NCBI GenBank assembly: GCA_028718405.1
Contig: JAQULV010000036.1
Coordinates: 1 to 8,552 of the forward strand
Direction of reading: 5' to 3'
DNA: 8,552 nt
From: Smithellaceae bacterium
GTDB lineage: Bacteria; Desulfobacterota; Syntrophia; Syntrophales; JAQULV01
A program made the position numbers and the translations under genes. Shown here piece by piece: positions 1-5,983 of the stretch (positions are counted from its first letter, which is position 1; every line of letters starts with the position of its first letter). The notes under the pieces were generated by a model that searched no databases, was not told the origin of the DNA, and saw nothing but the letters and a program-made list of their open reading frames with translations.

Positions 1-1307
1 GAAAGCCCCCTTTCCTTGGCGATGTCCCTGAGAAACATGCCGTTGTACTTATTTAGCTCCGGGTGATTGGCGTAAGTGATCTGAATGTCTTCGAAGCCGA
101 AACCCAATAGCCACAGAATCGCCTTGGCCTCCAGACGGAGTTTCAACATCGCCGTTTTGTCGTTGTAGATACCGGGGACGCCGGCGAGGAACCATTCAGG
201 GAGAAAGACGTTTATGTGCGAGGCGCCGCAGTGGTAGGAATACGTGTCGAACTTCACGTCGAGTCCTTGCCGGATCGCCTCGTCAATCATCGCCAGGGCC
301 TTTTCGTAGTTTCCCCAAGTCTTGGTTCCCACGAAGATCAGATGCGACAGCTGCAATCGTACTCCCGTCTGGCGCGCAATATCGAGCATGTCCCTGATCG
401 CAAGCAGGTTGTGCGCTTCACCGAAGGGCTTCAAAGGATAGGTGCCGGAAAGGGCCGAGTAGGCTTTCATGTGGACGGCCAGGATCTTGTCCTTCTTCTT
501 GACGAGACTGGCCACCTGCGTCAGCTCTTCCTTCGTGGCGAAGACTCCCGGTTCGTACTGAAGTCCGAGGCTCACGCCCCTCGCCCCCTGGTCCATCGCC
601 TCGCCGAGCAGCGCCAGCATCTCTCTCATCTCCGCGGACCTCATCGGCGTGGGATCGAAGCCGCGGATGGAGGTCCTCGTCATTCCGTGGCCGACATTGT
701 CGACGAGGTTGTGGCTGATCCACTGCTTCCTCAAAGTGGTGAAGTACTCCTCCATCGTGCTCCAGTTGATCTTTATCGGACCCTGGAACAGACCGAGGGT
801 GCGATCAGAGATGAGCTTCATATAGGGGCTGTTCTTCCGAAACCCCGCTGCGGCGTAACCGCAGTTGCCCGCGACAACCGTCGTCACCCCCTGGGCGGTG
901 AAGGGGCTCATGAGTTCGGGATGGCCGACGATCGGCAGGTGCCAGTCGGCGTGGGAATGGGCGTCGATGAAGCCCGGGGCGATAACCTTATTTGTACAAT
1001 CGATGACCTTACCGGCAGTCTTGACCTCGGCGGGGGTTACGGCGACGATCTTGTCACCTTTGATAAGGACGCTGCCGACGAATCCCTTCTTGCCGGTGCC
1101 GTCGACGATGAGGCCGTTCTTGAGAAGCATCGCGCCGCCCCAACGGTCGATGACCGTGGCGCGACCGGTGTGGGATTTTTTCTCCACGCTGCCGCGGGCG
1201 ATACCCCTAAGAAGCGGCAGTGTCGAGAGAATCGCGCCTGCTTTCGCCATGAGTCTCACAAAGCCGCGCCGCGTAAGAATCTTGCCCAGAATCTTTTCTG
1301 TGCTCAT
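1..1307 (-). CDS. Tat-exported amidohydrolase, N-acyl-D-amino-acid deacylase (D-aminoacylase) type, 3' end missing
   Basis: The frame is open for 435 codons from ATG 1307 to the window edge, so the C-terminus is missing. An in-frame TAG at 1317-1319 and a GGAGG motif 4 nt upstream fix the start. Residues 12-18 read TRRGFVR followed by a hydrophobic stretch, which is a twin-arginine signal and implies folded export to the periplasm. The mature part opens with the amidohydrolase strand LLKNGLIVDGTG (61-72), then the metal motif HSHAD (H117, H119), GVTTVVAGNCG with C149 (the Cys used as a metal ligand in D-aminoacylases), a VGHG motif, GARGVSLGLQYEPG, VHMK (H279) and SHL (H322). This motif order is that of the N-acyl-D-amino-acid deacylase family, which releases D-amino acids from N-acyl forms. 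The late metal-binding Asp lies beyond the edge. Other amidohydrolase substrates are possible. It lies 53 bp downstream of the Crp/Fnr gene on the same strand with no obvious terminator between, so co-transcription is likely. Confidence 0.8.
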   Translation of the reverse strand, partial: MSTEKILGKILTRRGFVRLMAKAGAILSTLPLLRGIARGSVEKKSHTGRATVIDRWGGAMLLKNGLIVDGTGKKGFVGSVLIKGDKIVAVTPAEVKTAGKVIDCTNKVIAPGFIDAHSHADWHLPIVGHPELMSPFTAQGVTTVVAGNCGYAAAGFRKNSPYMKLISDRTLGLFQGPIKINWSTMEEYFTTLRKQWISHNLVDNVGHGMTRTSIRGFDPTPMRSAEMREMLALLGEAMDQGARGVSLGLQYEPGVFATKEELTQVASLVKKKDKILAVHMKAYSALSGTYPLKPFGEAHNLLAIRDMLDIARQTGVRLQLSHLIFVGTKTWGNYEKALAMIDEAIRQGLDVKFDTYSYHCGASHINVFLPEWFLAGVPGIYNDKTAMLKLRLEAKAILWLLGFGFEDIQITYANHPELNKYNGMFLRDIAKERGL

Positions 1308-1360
1308 AAGACCTCCCTATTGCCCCGCCGATTCTTGGAAGCGACTAGTTCCGATGCGCC

Positions 1361-2041
1361 TCACTCGCCTTCAGCCAGTTCCTCCAGGGCCTTCCGGTCC
1401 AATACCTGGATGATCCGTCCCTCGACATTTATCAGGCCGTCGCTTGACATCTTCTTCAAGGCCCGCGACAGGGCCTCGGGAGTGGCGCCCAGGATCTTCG
1501 CGAGCTCCCGCTGGGTGATGGAAAGTGTGAGACGACCTTCGCTCGCGCCTCGCTCCTGGGATAAGGAATGGAGAATGAAAGAGGCCAGCCGGCCGGGGAT
1601 CTCCTTCAGGGCCAGTGATTCAACAAGGCTCATCGAGGCCTTCAGGCGGCGGGACAGGACATGCAGGATGTTGAGCAAAAGCAGCGGCTCACTCCGGGCG
1701 ATATTCTCCATTGCGGGTCCCGGGATGATGAGGATGGCGCTTTCGTCCAGCGTCATGGCACTGGCGGGAAAGGCGTCGTTCGCAAAAGCCGTGCAGAGGC
1801 CGAAAGGTTCACCCGGACCCAGAAGATAGAGGGTCTGCTCCTTGCCCTCGGCGGAGCTCTTGTAGAGCTTCACCTTGCCGGAGACGACAACGTAGAAGGT
1901 ACGCACGAGGTCTTCCTCACCGACGATGAGCTCGCCCGGAGCGTAGATGCGATAACGGGACTGCGCCGCGAGCTTCTTCATCTGCTCGTGGGACAGCCCC
2001 TGGAAAAGATCGATATCCTTTATCCTACCGACAAGGTCCAT
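1361..2041 (-). CDS. Crp/Fnr-family transcriptional regulator
   Basis: This 226-aa protein has the usual family length. Residues 10-115 form the cyclic-nucleotide-binding-like beta-roll (LFQGLS, YAPGELIV, FYVVVSGKVKLY, GPGEPFGL). The dimer helix follows at about 120-148. The C-terminal winged helix-turn-helix includes ITQRELAKILGATPEALSRALKKM (175-198). The recognition helix carries E189, S192 and R193, the ExxSR pattern that FNR uses to read TTGAT half-sites. There is only one cysteine (C83), so FNR's N-terminal Fe-S cluster is absent. The position of CRP's phosphate-binding Arg-Ser appears as Pro-Ala (FPASA, 91-95), arguing against cAMP. A DNR- or HcpR-like role in NO, redox or respiratory sensing is therefore inferred. 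The first methionine fits the family N-terminus, although no strong Shine-Dalgarno precedes it. A perfect FNR-type box ends 17 bp upstream of the start, suggesting autoregulation. Confidence 0.9.
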   Translation of the reverse strand: MDLVGRIKDIDLFQGLSHEQMKKLAAQSRYRIYAPGELIVGEEDLVRTFYVVVSGKVKLYKSSAEGKEQTLYLLGPGEPFGLCTAFANDAFPASAMTLDESAILIIPGPAMENIARSEPLLLLNILHVLSRRLKASMSLVESLALKEIPGRLASFILHSLSQERGASEGRLTLSITQRELAKILGATPEALSRALKKMSSDGLINVEGRIIQVLDRKALEELAEGE

Positions 2042-2057
2042 GAGAAATTGTTCCGCG

Positions 2058-2071
2058 TTGATTTAGATCAA
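2058..2071. promoter_or_regulatory. FNR-type operator TTGAT-TTAG-ATCAA
   Basis: The 14-bp sequence is a perfect match to the FNR/DNR consensus TTGAT-N4-ATCAA. It lies in the divergent region between the Crp/Fnr gene and thioredoxin. Its centre (2064.5) is about 41.5 bp upstream of the start predicted from the TATAAC at 2094-2099, which is the class II activator position for thioredoxin. For the regulator's own gene the box ends 17 bp before the ATG. A class II start from it on that strand would fall inside the coding region, so repression is the more likely effect there. The match and geometry are seen directly; binding by the adjacent regulator is inferred from its ExxSR recognition helix. 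Confidence 0.75.
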
Positions 2072-2093
2072 TGCAGCCCGCAACACACCGGCG

Positions 2094-2106
2094 TATAACC
2101 CGTATC
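2094..2106 (+). promoter_or_regulatory. Predicted -10 element (TATAAC) and start for thioredoxin
   Basis: TATAAC at 2094-2099 matches the sigma-70 -10 consensus at five of six positions, giving a start near 2106. No good -35 hexamer is present. The FNR-type box occupies that position, as expected of an activator-dependent promoter. The leader to the thioredoxin ATG would be about 72 nt. Confidence 0.5.
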
Positions 2107-2115
2107 AAAAGATAC
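2102..2115. repeat. Perfect 14-bp dyad GTATC-AAAA-GATAC
   Basis: Two perfect 5-bp arms flank a 4-bp AAAA centre. The dyad overlaps the predicted thioredoxin start and lies 44 bp (about four helical turns) from the centre of the FNR-type box. It has the size and spacing of a second operator for a dimeric regulator, but its half-site is not the FNR consensus. A function is not established. Confidence 0.35.
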
Positions 2116-2177
2116 AGCATTCTTAACACAGCACGAATTTTGGACGCAATTTAAATCTGTGCATACGGAGGAAACAA

Positions 2178-2510
2178 ATGGAGAAGAGTTTGATTTTACA
2201 CGCGAGCGACAGCGATTTCGAGGCAACTGTTGAAAAGGCCGATCAGCCGACGCTGGTAGATTTCTGGGCGCCGTGGTGCGGACCCTGTCGGGCGATCGCG
2301 CCGCTTCTGGAAGAGATCGCCGCCCGGTACACGGACCGGGTGAAGGTGGTGAAGGTAAACGTCGACGAGAACCCCCAGACCTCCCTTATCTACGGGATCA
2401 AGAGCATCCCGACACTGCTTCTTTTCCGCGGCGGCAAGATCGTCGATCGTCAGATCGGCCTGACCTCTAAAGAGGGGCTGGCGGCGTTAATCGAGAAGAA
2501 TCTGAATTGA
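2178..2510 (+). CDS. trxA: Thioredoxin
   Basis: This 110-aa protein is a complete classical thioredoxin. It reduces disulfides in cytoplasmic proteins using electrons from a thioredoxin reductase, which is not in this window. The active site is WCGPC (W33-C37) inside DFWAPWCGPCRAIAP. The cis-proline that shapes the substrate groove is P78 (SIPT), and the following LLLFRGGK strand and final helix are intact. There is no signal peptide. GGAGGA at 2167-2172 lies 5 nt before the ATG and supports this start. The gene is divergent from the Crp/Fnr regulator, and the FNR-type box between them suggests control by that protein. No clear terminator follows; the next gene on the strand appears to have its own promoter. 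Confidence 0.95.
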   Translation: MEKSLILHASDSDFEATVEKADQPTLVDFWAPWCGPCRAIAPLLEEIAARYTDRVKVVKVNVDENPQTSLIYGIKSIPTLLLFRGGKIVDRQIGLTSKEGLAALIEKNLN

Positions 2511-2579
2511 TCGGACTGCAGGACGGAAAAACTGCCTCGGCGGGGTCCCGTGAAAAATAAAAGGAAAAATGAAAATCGG

Positions 2580-2595
2580 TGCTATAATTTTCGTC
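2580..2595 (+). promoter_or_regulatory. Extended -10 promoter for the flavin/Fe-S oxidoreductase
   Basis: TG-C-TATAAT at 2580-2588 is a perfect extended -10 element. No -35 hexamer is seen, which is normal for this promoter type. The upstream 2551-2575 is very A-rich and could act as an UP-like or bent element. Transcription would begin near 2595 and leave a leader of about 95 nt before the ATG at 2690. Confidence 0.6.
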
Positions 2596-2603
2596 GACAT
2601 CTC

Positions 2604-2641
2604 TCCGCCGCGGGCGGAAACCGTCGGAGGCCTTCCGACGG
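2604..2641 (+). repeat. Two tandem hairpins in the oxidoreductase leader
   Basis: The first hairpin pairs TCCGCC (2604-2609) with GGCGGA (2613-2618) across a 3-nt loop. The second pairs CCGTCGGA (2621-2628) with TCCGACGG (2634-2641) across a 5-nt loop. Only two bases separate them and no T-run follows, so they do not look like an intrinsic terminator for thioredoxin. They lie between the extended -10 promoter and the start codon, so they may affect mRNA stability or translation, or bind a factor. Confidence 0.5.
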
Positions 2642-2689
2642 CCGTGATCCGAAAATTGACGCCACCACTTTCAGAGAAGAGGCGATAAT

Positions 2690-5600
2690 ATGAATTCGGA
2701 ACACAAGGCATTCCTCGAGAATAAATTCGGCGCGCGCGTAACCTTCAGTTTACGGGAGCGGAAACTTTACGGCCACGACATCGGCGCCATGCCGGGCCTG
2801 ATCAAGCCCTTGATCGGGAAAACGATCCCCGAGGCCGTCGTCCGGCCGGAGAACGAAGAAGAACTGGTGACACTCGTCCGGTACGCGAAAGACAACCGGA
2901 TCCCCCTGACCCCCCGGGCCAAGGCCTCTTCGGGCTATGGCGGGGTGCTCCCCGTAAAGGGCGGCATCGTCGTGGACTTCTTCCATTTCAACAAGGTGAA
3001 AGAGATCGACGCGAAGGGCCTCACCGTTACCTGCCAGAGCGGCATCGTCTGGGAAAAGCTCGACGCGGCCTTGGCCAAAAAAGACCTAACGGTTCGCCTC
3101 TATCCGTCGAGCTATCCGGGATCGACGGTGGGCGGCTGGCTCGCCCAAGGCGGGGCGGGCTTCGGCTCTTACGAGATGGGCTGGTTCAGCCAGAACGTCC
3201 TAAGCGCTCGCGTCGTACTCCCCGATGGCGCCGTCCGAAATTTTAGCGGCTCCGATCTCGATCTCATCGCCGACGCCGAAGGCGTGACCGGCATGATCTC
3301 CGAACTAACCATGAAGGTCCAGCCGCGGGAAGAGCTGGAGGTCGTAGCCATCGGCTGCCCCCATGCCAAGGATCTGCAGTTGATCATCGACACCATCGTC
3401 TCCGAAGAGCTGCCCCTGTGGTCGCTCGTCTTCATCAACCCCCGGATGGCGGAACTGAAAAACCGCTCGCCGCTCATGGAGCATAACGGCCATCCCATCG
3501 AGGAGCGGGTGCTGCTCCCCGCCTCCTACATCGCGACGCTCGCCTTCCGCAAGAAAGACAGCGCCCGGATCATGGAGAGGCTCCCCGCAATCCTGCTCCC
3601 CTGCCGGGGAGAGATCCTCTCGGAGCGTATCGCGGAACACGAGTGGAAGAACCGCTTCAAGATCATGGTCGTCAAACGCTTAGGCCCCAGCCTCATCCCC
3701 GCCGAGGTCGTCGTTCCCCTCTCGTCCCTCGGCAGGTTCATGGAAGATATCGAGGACAAGGTTGACCAGCCCATCGTGAAAGAAGGAACCGTCATCCGCA
3801 AGGGGGCCGATGGCAAGCCGGAGGTCGTCATCCTGGGATTCATCCCCAGCGATCAGCGCCGTTTCAACTATAACCTGATCTTCAGCCTGTCGCTTTCCGT
3901 CATGAAGATCGCGCAGCGTTACGGCGGTCGGCCTTACGCCACCGGGCTTTATTTCAAGTCCATGGGAAAGGATATCCTCGGGAAAGAACGCCTCAAGAGG
4001 CTTTCCCAATTCAAGCGCGAGATCGATCCGGGAAGCATCCTCAACCCGGGCAAGGTCCTGGGGAGAAATCTGATCGACATCGCCATGAAGGCGGGCAGGT
4101 TCTTCGAACCTGTCATAAGGCCGCTGGGAAACCGGGCGCTCACCAGGATCGGCGAGAAGCCGGCGGCCCCGATCCGCGACATCCCCGCCGACGTGGCCTG
4201 GTATGCCTACAGTTGTTCCCAGTGCGGCTACTGCGTCGAGGAGTGCGACCAATTCTACGGCCGCGGCTGGGAAAGTCAGAGCCCGCGCGGAAAGTGGTAC
4301 TGGCTGCGGGAGTATATGGAAGGCCGGGAATCCTGGGATCAGGAGATGGTTGATACCATCCTCGCCTGTACGACCTGCGAGCTGTGCAATAGGCGCTGCT
4401 CGGCGTCGCTTCCCATCGAGCCTTCCTGGATGAAGCTCCGCGGTAAGCTCATCCAGGAAGAAAAACGGATGACCTTCCCACCCTTCGAGATGATGGCCGA
4501 GGCCTTAAAATCCCAAGGCAACATCTGGGCGGGCTACCGGAAGAACCGCACCGATTGGTTCCCCAAGGACCTCTGGGAAAAGCACGGCCCGGCCAAAAAG
4601 GCCAAGATGGTTTATTTCGCCGGCTGCACGGCAAGCTACGTGGAGCACGATATCGCCCAGGCGAGTGTGAGGCTTCTGGATGCGGCCGGTGCCGATTTCA
4701 CGTACGTGGGCGAAAAGGAGAACTGTTGCGGGACGCCCATGCTCGTCGCGGGGAAATGGGACCTCTTTGCGGAGACGCTGAAGAAGAACGTCGAAGCCAT
4801 CAAAGAGTCCGGGGCCGACACGGTCGTCACCTCCTGCCCCGCTTGCGACATGATGTGGAGATCCGTCTATCCCGAATGGGCCAAGAAGCTTGGCATCCCC
4901 TACGACATCGAGACGAAGCACTACTCCGAGGTTGTGGCGGAGAGGCTTCGCTCAGGCGAGTTCAGCTTTCCGGGAAACAATATGGAGCCGCAGACCGTCA
5001 CCTGGCACGACTCCTGTCACATCGGCCGCGCCTCTGGTGTTTACGAGCCGCCGCGGGATCTCATCCGGGCCATTCCCAATGTCAACTTCGTCGAGATGAG
5101 CCATCACCACGAGAAAGCCCACTGCTGTGGAAGCGTCCTCTCGCTGATCAAGGAGCCGCCCGTGGCCGCGGAGATCGGCAAGGTCAGGTTGGACGAAGCC
5201 GTAGAGGCCGGCGCGCAGAAGGTGTTGGCCCTGTGCCCCTGTTGTCAGGTCCAGCTCAGGATCTCCGCCGACAAGAAGAACATCCCCGTCGAGGTGGTCG
5301 ATCTTGCCCATTTCGCCGGTAACGCCCTGGGATACGAATTCCCCGATCCCAATCCCGAGGTACAGAGGCAATGGGGCGTCTTCGATGCCATGATCGGTCT
5401 CATGAGCCCCAAGGGTTTCGCCGATCTCATGGGCACGATGTGGCCCGAGGTAATCGCCGCGATGCCGCTGGGCATGGGACAGGTGATGCGCGTGGCGGGC
5501 AAGATTTCCGGGGCCTTGCGTCTCATGAAGCCCATGTTTCCCGTACTCTTCCCGCTTCTTCTGCCGATGATGATGCCGAAGCTCATCCCCACGATCCTCA

Positions 5601-5788
5601 AGCGCGTGGGCGAGATGATCCCCATGCCGGATTACATGGCGGAGCAGATGCCCGAGATGATGCCGAAGGTTATGGCGAACCTCATGCCCCACATGATCGG
5701 CGATCTGGTACCTCTGGTGACGCAGCCCCTGATCGACTATCTGGAAGGAAAGGCGCAGTTTACGCCGGCACGGCAGGGAGCACATTGA
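2690..5788 (+). CDS. Fused FAD-linked oxidase / 4Fe-4S / twin-CCG oxidoreductase with Met-Pro-rich tail
   Basis: This 1032-aa protein joins a GlcD-like flavin subunit and a GlcF/HdrD-like iron-sulfur subunit. Residues about 45-215 form the FAD-binding domain (PRAKASSGYGG, GSTVGGWLAQGGAGFGS). Residues about 220-460 form the FAD-oxidase C-terminal domain, ending in the typical IDPGSILNPGKVLG. Two 4Fe-4S motifs follow: C509/C512/C515/C519 and C560/C563/C566/C570. Two complete CCG domains follow those: C646, C679-C680, C716/C719 and C776, C812-C813, C849/C852. A tail (about 895-1020) is packed with Met and Pro and is not part of the standard fold. Relatives oxidise D-lactate, glycolate, D-2-hydroxyglutarate or similar acids and pass electrons to quinones or other membrane carriers. 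The substrate here cannot be read from the sequence. There is no signal peptide, so the protein is cytoplasmic, perhaps membrane-attached through the tail. AAGAGG at 2677-2682 lies 7 nt before the ATG. The gene appears monocistronic. Confidence 0.9.
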   Translation: MNSEHKAFLENKFGARVTFSLRERKLYGHDIGAMPGLIKPLIGKTIPEAVVRPENEEELVTLVRYAKDNRIPLTPRAKASSGYGGVLPVKGGIVVDFFHFNKVKEIDAKGLTVTCQSGIVWEKLDAALAKKDLTVRLYPSSYPGSTVGGWLAQGGAGFGSYEMGWFSQNVLSARVVLPDGAVRNFSGSDLDLIADAEGVTGMISELTMKVQPREELEVVAIGCPHAKDLQLIIDTIVSEELPLWSLVFINPRMAELKNRSPLMEHNGHPIEERVLLPASYIATLAFRKKDSARIMERLPAILLPCRGEILSERIAEHEWKNRFKIMVVKRLGPSLIPAEVVVPLSSLGRFMEDIEDKVDQPIVKEGTVIRKGADGKPEVVILGFIPSDQRRFNYNLIFSLSLSVMKIAQRYGGRPYATGLYFKSMGKDILGKERLKRLSQFKREIDPGSILNPGKVLGRNLIDIAMKAGRFFEPVIRPLGNRALTRIGEKPAAPIRDIPADVAWYAYSCSQCGYCVEECDQFYGRGWESQSPRGKWYWLREYMEGRESWDQEMVDTILACTTCELCNRRCSASLPIEPSWMKLRGKLIQEEKRMTFPPFEMMAEALKSQGNIWAGYRKNRTDWFPKDLWEKHGPAKKAKMVYFAGCTASYVEHDIAQASVRLLDAAGADFTYVGEKENCCGTPMLVAGKWDLFAETLKKNVEAIKESGADTVVTSCPACDMMWRSVYPEWAKKLGIPYDIETKHYSEVVAERLRSGEFSFPGNNMEPQTVTWHDSCHIGRASGVYEPPRDLIRAIPNVNFVEMSHHHEKAHCCGSVLSLIKEPPVAAEIGKVRLDEAVEAGAQKVLALCPCCQVQLRISADKKNIPVEVVDLAHFAGNALGYEFPDPNPEVQRQWGVFDAMIGLMSPKGFADLMGTMWPEVIAAMPLGMGQVMRVAGKISGALRLMKPMFPVLFPLLLPMMMPKLIPTILKRVGEMIPMPDYMAEQMPEMMPKVMANLMPHMIGDLVPLVTQPLIDYLEGKAQFTPARQGAH

Positions 5789-5796
5789 GATTGCAG

Positions 5797-5832
5797 GCCA
5801 GGCGGTCATAAGGATCGCCTGGCTTTTCTTCT
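5797..5832 (+). terminator. Rho-independent terminator of the oxidoreductase gene
   Basis: GCCAGGCGGTC (5797-5807) pairs with GATCGCCTGGC (5813-5823) over 11 positions with one G-T wobble and a 5-nt loop. TTTTCTTCT follows at once. It starts 9 bp after the stop codon and should end transcription before the FadL-type gene. Confidence 0.9.
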
Positions 5833-5875
5833 CGGCTCTTCGACAATCGGGATTTTCTTTCTCAAATCAATCCGC

Positions 5876-5893
5876 ACGGTCGTCTTGGACCGT
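5876..5893 (+). repeat. Short hairpin in the intergenic region before the FadL-type gene
   Basis: ACGGTC (5876-5881) and GACCGT (5888-5893) form a perfect 6-bp stem with a 6-nt loop. No T-run follows. Its role is unknown. Confidence 0.35.
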
Positions 5894-5916
5894 CGCAGAT
5901 GCCGGAAGCGGTGTGG

Positions 5917-5942
5917 CAGGAAAGGTGTTCCGCTCATTCCTG
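5917..5942. repeat. CAGGAA-N14-TTCCTG inverted repeat upstream of the FadL-type gene
   Basis: Perfect 6-bp arms (5917-5922 and 5937-5942) lie just upstream of a TATAAC sequence at 5955-5960. They could be an operator or a small hairpin. The arms are short and no known regulator consensus is matched. Confidence 0.3.
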
Positions 5943-5954
5943 TACCGATTCAAA

Positions 5955-5967
5955 TATAACCAAAGAA
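5955..5967 (+). promoter_or_regulatory. Possible -10 element (TATAAC) for the FadL-type gene
   Basis: TATAAC at 5955-5960 is a five-of-six match to the -10 consensus. No -35 hexamer is seen at the proper distance, and the resulting leader would be only about 17 nt. The preceding terminator means some promoter must lie in 5833-5983, and this is the best candidate visible. Confidence 0.3.
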
Positions 5968-5983
5968 AGGAAAGGAGTGATTT

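Noticed and set aside
216..1829. 537-codon plus-strand open frame
   Set aside because: It runs antisense to both the amidohydrolase and the Crp/Fnr gene, its translation shows no domain motifs, and the minus-strand frames carry clear family signatures. It is a by-product of GC-rich codon use.
2129..2162. CACAG...CTGTG pairing upstream of thioredoxin
   Set aside because: The arms are only 5 bp with a loop of more than 20 nt, which is expected by chance.
3680..4252. 190-codon minus-strand open frame
   Set aside because: It is antisense to the FAD domain of the oxidoreductase, with no recognisable motif and no ribosome binding site of note.
4555..5322. 255-codon plus-strand open frame inside the oxidoreductase
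   Set aside because: It is an out-of-frame shadow of the CCG-domain region, where the main frame has all expected cysteines in place.
4952..5809. 285-codon minus-strand open frame with a strikingly His-rich translation
   Set aside because: The His residues arise because Met codons (ATG) of the Met-rich tail read as CAT on the other strand. It is a shadow of the oxidoreductase gene.
5857..5870. Possible second FNR-type box ahead of the FadL-type gene
   Set aside because: Only the right half (ATCAA at 5866-5870) matches; the left half reads CTTTC instead of TTGAT.
5911..5932. Sigma-54 promoter (GG-N10-GC)
   Set aside because: TGGCAG at 5913-5918 resembles the -24 element, but the bases at the -12 position read GT and the TTGC core is missing.
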